Positions 49,072 to 61,595 of a DNA stretch of 64,000 nt are shown here, one piece after another. The notes under the pieces were generated by a model, which saw only the letters and a program-made list of their open reading frames with translations, did no database searches and was not told where the DNA came from. The stretch is taken from contig NC_081138.1 of the NCBI RefSeq assembly GCF_958295425.1, forward strand, positions 3,122,001 through 3,186,000. Direction: 5' to 3'. The position numbers and the translations under genes were made by a program. Numbering within the stretch: the stretch's first letter is position 1; the number at the start of each line of letters is the position of its first letter. The stretch is from Solea solea (Eukaryota; Chordata; Actinopteri; Pleuronectiformes; Soleidae).

Positions 49072-49166
49072 CGTTAGCATTTAAGCTAGCGGACGTTAAC
49101 GCTAATGCGTTAGCGTTTAAGCTAGCGGACTTTATCGCTAACGCGCTAGCATTTAAGCTAGCAGGG
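49072..49166 (+). repeat. 36-bp tandem repeat with GCTAGC palindromes
   Basis: Two full units (49072-49107, 49108-49143) and one partial. Each has TTTAAGCTAGCGGAC and GCTAA. The frame reads ANALAFKLADF in a 12-residue period, but there is no gene context. Confidence 0.9.
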
Positions 49167-49179
49167 CTTCGTGGACAAA

Positions 49180-49385
49180 CTTTCTCCAGAGATTATGAAC
49201 AATAAACAGGTGGATTATTTAACGGGAGTGGCAGGACATGAGAATAACTGGAAACCTTGAGGCGAACTGACAAATATAGTTACTTCCGAGATGATGAAAT
49301 GACGCCAGCGATGAGAAGAAAGCACCCCGAACCTCTTATTAACCTCCTATCTTCTTTTGGGGTGAGTTTTCATTAACACCGTTAA
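49180..49385 (+). repeat. Dispersed repeat, partner of 21547-21756
   Basis: Shares CCAGAGATTATGAACAA, GGTGGATTAT, CTTGAGGCGAAC, CCGAACCTCTTATTAACCTC and GGGGTGAGTTT with the reversed copy at 21.6 kb. The 36-bp units next to it are not in that copy. Confidence 0.65.
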
Positions 49386-52143
49386 TTACGTTAGTGTTAA
49401 TTCGAAGTTTTATACATATTATGTATAAAAAAAAGCACCATGTTTTCTATGCAAAATGAGTTTACAACATTATTTCTTTTTGTTTAAGTTATAGAACAAA
49501 TATTTTAAAGTAGAGCAGGTGGCACTAAGTTGATAAGTATGACAATATTTTGGTCTGCACTTTAATTATAGATTTTCCATCATATGTTAACCCATGTATT
49601 TTCAGTGTGGAAGTATTAATGTCTCATTGTGACGGCCAAGAAACCATCAAAACCTGCAGACGCACTTTAGTTTGGAAATAATGGGAATTAATGACAAGTC
49701 CCCCACAAAAAGCCCCACTTAACATGTCAACCTCAGAACTTTATTGGCTGATATTGTTTATTTATTTTACGTAGTCTTTGGGCTCACATGTGTGGCTTCA
49801 ATAGTTTTCTCATCTGTGATGTCATGGGATGGAGGAATGCACAGTGCATGTAGGGGGCGTGGCCTCAATAGCCCTGCAGTAAGTAGTTTGCTGCCATATG
49901 TGCCTGTGATTGAGGAACAGCATTGATATTCAGCTGTATTTGCATCAAATCCGATTGTTTTTAGCCAAGATTATGCTACAATTTACTATCGACCATTTCC
50001 AGTTTATTCCTGTTAATTCCCATAAATTCTAACCGTAACAAAAAGGAACAGACCCCAAGCAGGTTTAACAGTGAGCCAGAGCACCATCATTACCAAACAG
50101 AGGCTCTTCCATTCGTGTTCTTGTTTGGCACAGTTGTCACACAGCGATGAGTGAGAGTTTCCCTGTAGAAATCTCGTTTCAACATTCTGCAAACTTGAAA
50201 TAGCATTGAATCATACATGATTTCAAAGCAGGTCTGACTCTGTCAAACTGCATTTTCTGCTGTGATCACTTTCTCCTTGTTTTCTCCAACCCTCTACAAT
50301 TGAAAAGACTCCCCAGCCTCATTAGCATAGCTTTATAGCTGATATGAAGAGACTCACGGGCTTTTCTGTCTCTCAAACATAAATCTACTAAAAAAGAAAA
50401 AAAAAACAACTTTGTAGATTAAAGCAAAACACATGAATTACATGTTTTATTTTCAAGTTTGAATGTGGAAGGAATATGGAAATCATACAAAGCTTATGAG
50501 GCATGTGCGTTTGTGTGTGTGTGTGATGGAGGTGTGCAGATTTCAATCTTCCAGCTTGACTCTGTGTTTTTTCCCTTGGGGTCAGTAAAGCAGAAAGGAT
50601 GCTGGGAGGTGTGACACCCTCTCCTGCATCAGGAGGATTGATGTGACAATTTCACACTTAAATCCACACACGCACACACACGTGCGTGCACACACCACAT
50701 GCAGGCCGACAGGTGCAGCAAACTGAAGCTCCAGTGTCAACTTGCACACATTCTCACACATTTTGCACACGCACAGATAAGCAAAATGTCAGCGCGACGT
50801 GGGAACAGAGTGATTATCAAAAAATGAGTTTCTTTGTATCCATCAGTCTGTCTTTTGTTTCCATCAGCGAGCGGTGCCGCAGCTCTGTGTGGCCGAGCAG
50901 GCGTTGCCTGTGTGATTAATCCTCGGTCTTTCAGCTGCCCAGACGAGATACTGAAACCAAACAAACACTCACACAAAGCTTAGAGGCGTGCATGCTCGCA
51001 TGGTCCTTTTTTTTTTTTTTTTAGGACGAGCCGATGTGGGAAGGTTGAACTTCCAACCTCATCACAGCAGAGCAAAGAAGAAAGGAGCAGGCAAAGAATT
51101 GTACTTTTTATTAGAGCAAACACACACAGGGGGAAACCCTGTTTTCATTTTATGGTTAATTACAGTCACAAATATGTAGAATGTTGCTGTCTGATGGCAT
51201 GAACAATACAGTGTATGTGTGTGTGTTTTCATTTGTGTGACGTGAAATCCAATGGATATTTTCCTCCTGTTTTCCCCAGAGGGGTTCGCTTGATTGATCG
51301 AACCCAGAAGTTATTTCATGTGCCTGCCACCAAACAGCATTAGTGAGCCCAGCCTGTCTGTCTCTCAACAAGATAAGGGGACATTTACTGGCCCAATATT
51401 ACCCGCTGCGTTCCGTGCTGTCACAGAATACAATGCCCATACCTGCATTCAATGAATATTATTAGCATTTTTCTCAGGAAGCTGTCAGTGTGGAAGAGAA
51501 GTGAATGCCGGCTTTTTTTGACGTGGGTTCTAATATTTGAGGAGCAGAATGGACTTGATTCCATTTGGCGTTGTCCAGGCTAAATTGTGAGGGAACTGTA
51601 TCACCAGTGATTAACATGAAGTGGCCTGAGATCTAAAGCCTCTGCCGTTGTTTTGGTGTGAAAAGACCTGACAGAGGTCAAGAGAGTGGAAGCTGATGAG
51701 AAAAAGCTGCTGCTGATTAAACGTTGATAAAAGGCTGAGGATTAAGAGGCTGCAGGTGAGAGCTGTTTCTGATGAGAGATCATTAAGAAGCGGCACTGTG
51801 AAAGACCTCTCGACTCAAGGACCAGGTGGACCATTGTGTCAGCCAGGGAGCAATTTCTCACCCTCGTCTCTTCACACTGTAATTGACAGTTCAGGGTGAA
51901 TGAGTGGTCTGTGAAGCAGACAGACATGGCATGGTACTTTTGTACATTGCTGGTTCACCAAGGTCCAGACAACATTAAAATAACTCCAGTCCATCTTGGT
52001 GACATGTCTTTGTTTTACTCATTGGAAAAAAGGCCACAGAATTCTGTTGATGCGGAAGACTAGAGCTGCATGGGCATTAATTCCTTTAAACATGTATCAT
52101 GATAAAATAATCCTCACTATCAATATATATGTTTATATTATGC
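49386..52143. other. Non-coding stretch
   Basis: No gene recognised. A T-run lies at 51007-51022. Confidence 0.4.
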
Positions 52144-52400
52144 CTAAGGCTGCAATTAATGATTAATTGATTAGTTGTTAAAATGTCTTGTTTTGCCTAC
52201 AAAACCAAATTATTCACTTTTAATGATTTTGAGTTATATCAAGCAAAGAAACCAGAAAGTATTTACATTTAAGAAGCTGAGCGTATTCATTATTTTTTTT
52301 AAAAAACTCTCAAACTGATCTATTATGAAAATATTTGGCATTTTTCTTTCATTAAAGAAGTTTAAAAACCACAATAAACAGGAGCTAAACTTAATCGTCA
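52144..52400. mobile_element. Worn hAT-type element (GGCTGCAATTAATGA)
   Basis: TAAGGCTGCAATTAATGATT..TTGATTAGTTGTTAAAA; the right part has TTAATCGTCAGTTATCTG. Diverged member of the 32542 family. Confidence 0.45.
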
Positions 52401-53084
52401 GTTATCTGACATTAATTGTGGTAATTATTGACGTTGACTCAGTAGAAACTTTTTAATATATATAATATATAATATATATATATATATAATTCAGTCCAAC
52501 TCAAGACATAAGTCAGGCACGACTCTAAACAAACCGCTTGTCTAATATTGACCCCTGACCCCAAACACACACACACACGACTAATCCCACTCATGTTGTC
52601 ACTTGACAGAACAAACGATCATTTATTTTCTTGTCTGATTTCAGTCTGTTGGGAGAGCGCAGTGTGGGAGGATTTGTCATTATATCCAACATCATTTCTT
52701 TTCCCTTTTTTTTTATTCCTGCTGCTATTATTATGACAGCGGTGGCTGCTGTTGGTGCGATATCAAAGTGGCTTTTACATAATGTCACATATTTCTAATG
52801 TGTCTGGTCTCACTTGTTCTATTCAGTAACCAAACCCTTACTGATTTTTGGGGTTTAACTGAACAGACAGCTTCAATTAAACCCCATGAAACTGCCCCAA
52901 GTATCTGTCGTCCTCTGTGGACTCTTAGCTGTGTTTAGCTCTCAGCATGCTGGGCTTGTCGCCAGGCAAATTTTACAGAGCGTTTCATGTTCCCTCTTCA
53001 AATCTAGGTCATACCAGCCTTATGGGCCACCTGGCCGGGCTCAAAACATGTAAACTGATGTAGAATGCAGAATATTACTCTCAA
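52401..53084. other. Non-coding stretch
   Basis: No gene recognised. A (TA)n run lies at 52457-52488. Confidence 0.4.
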
Positions 53085-53430
53085 AATACACTGTTTTTTT
53101 TTTTTTGGTCAGGCTTGCCAGTTGGCACCTGTGGTAGACTTAAAATTCCGGAGTGTAGGAATAAGTGACATCAAATCGTGAAACTGCAGATTCCAACAAA
53201 CACGAGGACGACTCCTCCTTACCCCTCCCTTTTCCCAGGAACTCCAGGAAACTACGATTCAAAAGTGCAAAAGATGGTGGCTTCTGCAAAACAAGGCTGT
53301 ATATAAGGCTATAAAAAAGGCTTATTTATTTTGATTTTAAAGCATTTATACACATACAATAATATGTATGGGCAGTATATAAAAATTATGCTAGTAAAAC
53401 ACCTTAAATGTTGCAAAGTGGACCTTTTAA
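53085..53430 (-). mobile_element. Dispersed repeat of the 9056 family, reversed
   Basis: Reversed, it reads AAAAGGTCCACTTTGCAACA then TTTAAGGTGTTTTACTAGC and later GCCTTGTTTTGCAGAAGCC, close in layout to 9056-9250. Confidence 0.55.
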
Positions 53431-54102
53431 ATACATTACGGAATCTGAAAGAATGTAAGGTCAGACATTATCGGTTGGCTTATTAGAAACCGCACACTCG
53501 CTCTGTCATAATATTCGAAGAGCTGGCAATCCTGCGGAGAGATTTCATCAAAGGAAACTTTCATTGCAGCTCAAATATTCTGCAATGATGACTCTTTAAT
53601 TTGATTTCTTGTTTTTGGACATGTTTCAGATCATTGCACCAAGTGCAGTGTTGCCGTGTCTTTTCCATCCAGTTGTTGTTGATGATGATGTTTCAAAAGA
53701 AAACACGTGCACTCTCATCTGTCTGTGCTCCTCAGGGCATGTCGGTCTTCAAAGGAGATGTGGTCAGCTGCATTGTTTACATTGCGTTGCTATCCTGAGG
53801 CAGCAGAAACCATTGTGTGCTTGACCCACAAACACACGGTGTGAACTCAGTGGCACATAGTCAATAGTCTATGCGTGTACTGGAGGTTGTGATTTCCCCT
53901 CACACACACAAGAGCGCGAGCAGATCGTGTTCCTCTGAGGAGAGGTGTGTTTTTTTTCTCTGTTTTCCTTTTGTAAGAGAGCATGGTTTTTATTCATCAC
54001 AATGATTGATAATCTGTGGTTCAGTGCAGTCTTACTTTAAAAAATAAACAGCTCCCAAGCAAGGGTGGATCACGGAAGGAGTCCGGGGGCCCTGAAGCCC
54101 AA
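53431..54102. other. Non-coding stretch
   Basis: No gene recognised. Confidence 0.4.
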
Positions 54103-54506
54103 TCCTCTGTGCAACTATCCTGATATTTTCGCTACTATGTAATTCATCTAATTATTTTTATGGGGCCCTGAAGCCGAAAAAAACACTGGTTATATTATAT
54201 GATATATCTTAATAGGGGCCCCCTTAATCATATACCTACAGTTTTTGTTATCCACCCCTGAAATCTGAAAGTGGCCCTTCAGCTAAATAACGAAGATTAA
54301 GTTATGCGTCTCCTCTGTGCGACTATCCTCATATTTTCGCTACTATGTTATTCATCTAATTATTTTTATGGGGCCCTGAAGCCAAAAAAAACACTGGTTA
54401 TATTATATGATATATCTTTATAGGGGCCCCCTTAATCATATACCTTGTTATTCACCCCTGAAATCTGAAAGTGGCCCTTCAGCTAAATAACGAAGATTAA
54501 GTTATG
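54103..54506. repeat. Tandem duplication of about 205 bp
   Basis: Copy 1 at 54103-54306 and copy 2 at 54311-54506, each with TATTTTCGCTACTATG, GGGGCCCTGAAGCC, TAGGGGCCCCCTTAATCATA and AAATAACGAAGATTAAGTTA. They differ by few bases and by a roughly 9-bp gap in copy 2, so the duplication is fairly young. GGGGCCC palindromes recur in each. Confidence 0.92.
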
Positions 54507-54733
54507 TGGCATGATGTCTAATCATTCATATCACGTTCATATCAGTGTGTTATTATGCCAATTAGCTGATTAGCACCAACCAGGAAGTGCAGCTGGGCCT
54601 GATGGGAATGCCGTTATCTGTGCAGATTTTTGAACATGAAACAGAGTATTTGACAAAGTAAAGGGTTGCCAGTTGTTAGTTAATATTCAGTGGGTTCACT
54701 TAATAAACTGTCTACCTCATTATCCTCCATATG

Positions 54734-54985
54734 AGGGGACTGGAGCCGATCCCAGCTGACAAGGCAGGACAGGTCTCCAGTACATTGTTGGACAAACAAC
54801 CATTCACTCCTACGGTCAGTTTAGAGTGTCCAGTTAACCTAATTCACAATCTGCATACTTTAGGAATGTGGGAGAAGCCAGAGAGAACCTATGTGCGCAC
54901 AGGGAGAATATGCAAACCCCATACAGAAAGGCCCTCAGTCAAAGCGGGATTCGAACTGGTGACCTTGTTGCTGTGAGACGATGCC
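54734..54985 (-). repeat. tRNA-headed SINE, copy 4
   Basis: A reversed copy. On the + strand it begins GGACTGGAGCCGATCCCAGC (the 3' part) and ends with the tRNA-like head, including GGGATTCGAACT (box B reversed). It has moderate base changes against copy 1. Confidence 0.85.
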
Positions 54986-57900
54986 ATCCCATTCAGATTC
55001 ACTGACATTGATATTCCCACAAAGTGCCCTAAAAAAATGAGATTGAAAATGCAAAAGAAACTGTCTGTGTACACGTCTCAATTCCCGTATTAGTTTTCCA
55101 CAGATCTGGGGAATGGCTGCCCTTCAGTCGTGCATGCTCTGTCTTGTATTCCCATATCTAAATATGTGGCCCAATGATCTTGAGCAAGCGGTAAAAGCAA
55201 CAATTCTTTTATACCATGAGTAGATTTACTGTGCACCGAGGGTGAATCTGTTTAATTGCTTTTTTTAAAAAGGAACAAATAAACAATTGTGCATGTGTGT
55301 TTTTGCTCTGTAGAGGGGGTTATTTTATGATTGGTTGAGACGCTCCTCCTCTGAGAGACTGCTCTGGAAAACAACAAAAGTTGCCATGGAAACAGTCAAG
55401 GGTGAAGGAGGAGGGTGTGTCTGTGTGGTGTTGTGCTTGTGGTGGTGAGATGGACATTGGCAGGCATTATGGCGGTTAGTGAGCGGCGTGTTCCTGTGGT
55501 CCTGTGCCATTCATGGTGCTCACCACGTCTCTGCTTTGCTTCTCTTCCTGTCTCATGCGACGCTCTCTTGTTGTCCTGAAGTGAGTGGGAGGCTGTAATG
55601 GGAGCAAACGCTGAATCTCAATGAGACAGCTGAGAGGAAACTCATTTTCTGGCTCTTTCCCTTCTCTCTGAAAGTGCTTTTATTCTTTATTTACAAGCTG
55701 CACAGTTGCGCCGTCGTCTGGTTATTACACAATTTATCACACACTGTATGTTAAATGATCTGGAAACGTTGTATGGGTTGTATAATTAGTTCGAAAGCTA
55801 TAATCGCCATAGGATTGTGTGATCAGAGCTGACCCTATTAAGGATGATGGATTATCGGCAGCAGTGATTATTTCATGAACCATAAATTGTTTTTTTTACA
55901 TGCTCGGTGTTTCAGGAATGTGCTCCTCAGCTCCACATGTTCATTTTTCTGAAACCCAGCATCATTATGCAACATTTTGCAATGTGTACTGCATGTTGCT
56001 ATAGTGCTGCCTCCCATCAGATAAGACACAGGATCGCCTAAGACTTTATCGGCACTCGATTTAAATGTAAAAGTAAATAACGCCATACATCTTTCCGTAT
56101 CAGACGCTGTCCAATTCAGTTTTATTTGTAGGGCAAAAATCGCTTTAATGTTGATTTTAAAGTATTTCACACTTCCAGACAGAGGAGATAAAAGGTAACC
56201 GATTGTGTTGCTTGATGGTGAGCTGTGTAACGGGGGTTATTAACTTGTTGCTTCATTTTATAATATTGATAGTGATGGCTTGATTCCACTTTTCATGGCC
56301 AATACTGAAACCAATATCATAGCCTTGAATATCAGTCCGATACAGTCAGATTATGTGAAAAGAAGTCCACATAGACCACATGATCTTTGCACGTGTCTCT
56401 CTTAACAGCCTGTGTTGCGTTATGTATTTAATTGATGTTTTTCCAATACCTGATCCAGTGATTTTGGCCAGTATCAAACTGATATTGATACTGAATTTTG
56501 TATCGCCTCATCCCTGATTTGCATAAATATTAAGCATCATAAACGTAACCAAACACTTTAAATGTGGTTTAACGGAGTTCACGGATGTATGTTGTAAGAA
56601 CAACAACAGTGTTCTCTGTGGATGTGTGTGAGAGAGCAGACGGCATGCTTCAACGGAAACAGCAATTTCCTCAGTAGCAGCAGGTAGTCAGTTCTTTATT
56701 TTCCAAAGAAATGGAATGGAGAAGTCTATCTCTTCATTCTCACTCTCTCTCTCTGGGACCTCACAGAAATCATCCATATTCCACAATTCATGCCTGTGCT
56801 TTAAATCCAGCAGACAGGTCTCAATTTTTTTCATTTTCATTGTGAAAAATGAGCCAAGAGCAGAGACATTAGAATTCAGAGCAGCAGCAGTTTGACTTAG
56901 CACAAAATTATAGTATCACTTTTAAAGTGAAACTAATTCATCCGTGAAAAAACTAGTCCAGAATAAAAAGGTGTGCGCGACATTGGTGAAGTTGGGAGAT
57001 GTAGTTCAAATGAATCGCACACAATACTGATATTAATCACAATAAGCCACATATGCAAAACGTCTTACTCAGTAGAAGTGACATACCGCTCGATAGCAAC
57101 TGAGCATTTTTGTTTTCAAATGCGTAAATTACCATCTGAATTATTTATTTTTCTTCATTTACTCCGACTTAAACTCCGCCTGTGATGATTAATCTGAACA
57201 GCGACGTTCATTTTTTCCTCGTTGTGGTGCTGTTCATTTAAAAGCTGATGAATGATAAAATTAATTAATTATTCCACCGCTCCACAAGGAAAATAGTTTT
57301 TTCTGGGGGGAATTAAAAAGCACATGTTTCACACATTTGTCATTGTTAGGTCACCTTTTTACCGCTTTATCTCCACATATCTGAGGGTTGGTGGCCTCCG
57401 TGATTTTGGTCATTATTTCCCACACCCCAAGAGATCGATGGACGTACTTATTTCGGTCTTCTAGGAATTGCTGTTAGAGTTTGACTGATACTCCTCTATC
57501 TTCAGGGTTCTTTGCTGCTGTCATCAGTCTCGTCTTCCCTTCCACAGAGACATTAGTATTCCCTGGGCCCGTACTCTGACCGAGCCATCTGCTGTTTTTG
57601 GACTGCTTGTCTCACCCTCAGTCGTCTCCTCAGCTGTTCCTCAGGACACACACTCACACATTCACACATTCACACATTTAAATAGATGTATCTGGCAAAT
57701 AGTGCAAGTGTCTGTGGGTAATTAGAAGCTTTAGGTTTACTGTAGCCGACGTGTATTGTGGCAGACATGAATAGGTATGTCCATGGAGACAGTCCTGTAC
57801 AATTGGTCCCGAGCTGTAGCTTAAAACAGACAATTGGGATACTGCAGACAGGCTGATGTGCTGCCAGTGTGTGCACGAGTGTGTGTCTCAAGCCTTTTAG

Positions 57901-59039
57901 TGATGGAGGTTCAGTCTAAATCGGTGCCTTCATTTCAGAGCATTATTTGGGAGATGGCTTTTGTGTCACTGGCTATCATTGGTGATAAAACATGTTTTAA
58001 TGTAAAGGCATAAATAGTGTATTTGTAATGTTTGCATGCCGGGCTGGGTTGAAATTCTGAATCATTTGGGTCTTAATGTGAAAGATCTCATAATGATTCA
58101 TAAAATCTGGAAATAAATCTTTTAATATTAGGGCGGAAGGGCAAAAATAAAGTGATGAATGTGGTGTGAATAGGTGTGGATTGGCAACATTATAGTAAAT
58201 AGTAATTGTAATATAAGCTGATTCCTCCTTAAGATTGCAAGCTGTTAGAGTTTGGATGCTTAAATGTTATGACTGTCTGGTCAAGAGGACAGTTTAGTTT
58301 GTTTGTGTCCTCCATTGTCACCGTATGTTATCATATTAAATTAAATGTTATTACTATGGGGTCCATTTTTTATGTAAACATTAATATTTTTAAATCCTAA
58401 TTGTATACAGTACCTCAGTCTCTCATCAAACCAAATTGTTTTGCAAACTGAAATATCTCTAAATTATACAAATCAAATCAGGAAACCTGTGTATTTGTAT
58501 CTTCTTATTCATGTATTACAAGAAATGTGTTTGTGTATTGAATCACGTGATTATTCTCACTCGGTTAAAATTAATACAGCAGAAACAAAGTGCTGTACGT
58601 CAGAGATAAATAGAAAGAACAATAGAAAAATAGAACAAACAATAAAACACACAATAAAATACTGGTGAAAGTATAAAAACAACACAAATAAACAAGTCAT
58701 ACAATAAAACTATGACAAAGCCAAAGAGTAAAAATGTGGACGATGGACACATTTGTCAATAAATTAAAAAGAACATAAATGTGCAGATATATCATCAGTG
58801 TGTAAGCACAGTTATAGTTGTTGTAAACCCTTTATTTATGCTGCACTGGTGTGTGTCATGCTAGGATGGCATAACAATTCATGGACAAATACATGCAAAT
58901 GTGGTGCAGAATGATCTTAAACAACTGCCAGACAAAGCAGGTTTGGGAAAAGCCACCTGACTCGCAACACAGATTTTCAAATTTACATGGGAGTTGCATT
59001 AAAAACTAAACATGATGTGGTTCACGAACGTGGCCAGGA
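54986..59039. other. Non-coding stretch
   Basis: No gene recognised. A reversed GATACC-type element (56272-56515: TGATGGCTTGATTCC..TTTTGTATCGCCTCATCCCT, cf. 27905) and a TTCACACA run at 57646-57678 lie here. Confidence 0.4.
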
Positions 59040-59387
59040 ATCATTGTTGTAGAAAATGAGGGCTTGTGAATCGAGAAGGTCAACAAAGACGAGGTCAGAG
59101 GGTATCAGATCCCACCGGGATGCAGTTACCCATAGTTACCAAATCCACACCCGCAGTTGTAGAGAATTAGATGAGGAGGGGCTGGTGCGCCGCGGGGAGA
59201 TGCTGGGATATAATGTGGAGGAAAAAGGGAGGGTGGAGTCAGGAAGGCACATGGTGTGTGGCAGCTGGTGGGGGAAGGGAAGAGCAAAGAGAGGGACGGG
59301 AGGGAGGGATTGAAGGGCGGAGGATGAGGCCGTTGTTACAGCACATCACAGCTCTATTGTATACTACAGCCGAGCTCAGGACCTGAG
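59040..59387 (+). other. Candidate alternative 5' exon of apba2
   Basis: A purine- and GC-rich block (GCCGCGGGGAGATG near 59190; G-rich runs to 59320) ends in CCTGAG|GTAAGAG at 59387/59388, a strong donor. It lies 2.2 kb upstream of the apba2 coding exon and stands out from its AT-rich flanks. It could be an alternative promoter and first exon. Open frames through it are short and share no family feature. Start unknown. Confidence 0.3.
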
Positions 59388-61554
59388 GTAAGAGAGATAG
59401 TTGAGGAAAGATGTTGGTGAATTTCACAATTTGTATTGAACATGCGTGTCTGTGTATCTGTGTTATTGGTAATAATAGTGTTGTTTAGAACCAGTCAGCC
59501 CAGGGCATGTACTAGTCCCCTGACTGTGTGTGTTTACATTTTTATTACTTCTTTTATTAGTTCTTCTTGTATAAACACTGTTATTTTATGGAGCATTTGG
59601 ATCGAGTTAAGGTTCGGGTTAGTCAGTCCAAATAAATAGAGGTTAATGTAGGGTTATAAGACAAAATAGCTGCCCAAACCTGTGTCTGTGTGTGTGTGTG
59701 ATATAGGAGAATGTGCCATGTTCGTAGAGCTAATTAGCCAGTGTAATCACTGGAGATGGAAAATGTAATAATGGGGAAGTAAAACGAGGGAAAGCAGTGG
59801 CGAAGATTCCTCTGGGACAGTTGTTCATAGCAACTGGGTGGCACAACAGAGCAGCAATGGGGACACAATGGATGACAAGGTGCCTTTTGGGAAGAAATTG
59901 GTGCATTACACATTACAAAGGCAGTGGATTTTAGTATTTTACTGTTTTATTTTCCCCTGTTTATTTTGAAGACTATACATTGACTATATCATCTATCTAG
60001 CAAACTTTCCTGGTGTCTATAATAATTGATGGTCCAATCCCAGTCCTCTTGTTTTTGTTCTGCATATCATATCATATCTGTTAAAGGGCATTATGTAAAG
60101 TACAATCATGACCTTTACATTTAAAACAGTGACTGCAATCTCATTTTAAAACTTTGTCGAGCGTGGTTTCCTGACTTTCCGGAGCACAGCATTAAGTAGC
60201 TGCACTTTTAGCTGTCGTTATACTGGGTTTATACACATGTGTACTGTCTTCTCTGTTTTATTTTTTATTATTATTTGTAACTTATTAGGTTCATTTTCAC
60301 ATGTAGGCAACAGGCAGACATTTGTAATAGCATATACATCAGAAATATGTATGAAAGAGAGGGAGAGAATTATCTAGACCCTTGTTTTTCTTTTCCTCTG
60401 GTTGAGAAGTTTTTGAGGGGGGTAGTGGGGCTTTTTTTGAGACACGTCTGGCACTTCCAACCAAAAGGTGCAGGTCGTTATGTTAACTCTGCTGGCAAAT
60501 CATGCGTTGAAGTGGTAGAAGCTGTGTTATTGGACAGGTGGTGGTGAAACAAACTAAACCACCAAACCAAACAATTTATCTTGTGAATATTCTGGCTGTA
60601 ACATTACTATGAGTGAAGCAGGTTTTCATTTCATGTTTTTCTGATCTCTGATGACATACCATGGCTATTTTATGACTTTAAGTCATGAATTTCTTACTCA
60701 TAGGCCTTTTAAACATAATTGTTTTTGTTAAACAAAATTGTGATTGAGGAGACTGACGTTTACTTTTTGACAGTTTACTTGCTGAATCTTTAAAACTAAA
60801 GATGTTGAAATCAACAGCTTATTTCCATGAGTTTCATCACACTGTCTCCTTGCTTCCCACAGAAACATTTCAGTGTCTGCTCGCCATCTTCGTCTCCTTA
60901 TGCCACTCTTGTAAGACAGTAGTCTTCATTGTTTCCCCGGTCAACCATTCTTACTCAGCAAGCTACTGAATAATCATTAAAAGTCTTGATTGAACTGCCA
61001 ACCCAATGGTGTCAGTGGGAATGTGCAGCACCCTTATGGAGATGACCTTGATTTAACTATTGATTTTTTTTGTGTGTGTGATGCAGTGTTCCTCTGGGCT
61101 TTTGTGAAGGAGGTGGGCTTTGAAAGACTCTACTCTCGTCGTCAATTGTTCTAAATTTGAATCAGTGCAATTCATTGCCACACTTTTGTGTATTTGAAGC
61201 AAGGTTGTGCAAAGAAGGCACAATGCGTTCCTTAAAATGTGCCGAAAGTTTAGTGCACAATCGCAGTAATAGATCGGTTTGGCGTGAACTGAAAAAGGTT
61301 GCAGTTGTTTGCAAATTGTCGAAAAAGACTAAGGGATAAAGGGAAGGTAATGTTTGATGCCAGTCTGCTCGAAACACACAGTTACACTTTTTATACTGAC
61401 AACCTTGAAGGCTTTATGGCTCTAACCTGAAGCATTTTATTGTATTTCATCCTATTTTATTGTAGTCTGTTTCTCTTGTGAATGCACTGTGATGGCTGGA
61501 TTAACAAATGTATTTGATGGTTCCCTAACGCTTTGTCCCGTCTCTGTTTCACAG
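59388..61554. other. Non-coding, probable apba2 5' intron
   Basis: AT-rich with a TG run near 59683-59700. Apart from the weak 48-nt exon candidate at 60863, nothing stands out. Confidence 0.4.
60863..60910 (+). other. Weak candidate internal 5' UTR exon
   Basis: A good acceptor (CTCCTTGCTTCCCACAG, ending 60862) is followed after 48 nt by GTAAGA at 60911. The exon would end CTT rather than AG, so the donor is only half consensus. It lies 645 bp before the apba2 coding exon. Confidence 0.2.
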
Positions 61555-61595
61555 GATCAATCGAGTGAAAATGCATGGCCTGTAAGCTGCCAATC
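61555..61595 (+). promoter_or_regulatory. apba2: apba2 5' leader with a four-codon upstream ORF
   Basis: This is the untranslated start of the first coding exon, after the CACAG acceptor at 61550-61554. It has two extra ATGs. The one at 61571 opens the tiny frame M-H-G-L-stop (61571-61585), out of frame with the protein. The one at 61575 is in frame and would give an N-terminal extension MACKLPI. Both have poor Kozak context compared with 61596. The uORF could damp translation if it is present in the mRNA. Confidence 0.6.

Noticed and set aside
49005..49205. Small protein with a 12-residue repeat
   Set aside because: The repeat is a 36-bp minisatellite beside a dispersed repeat. No splice sites and no known family.
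61575..61595. Use of the ATG at 61575 as the apba2 start
   Set aside because: Poorer Kozak context, and mammalian APBA2 begins at the MAHRK methionine (61596).
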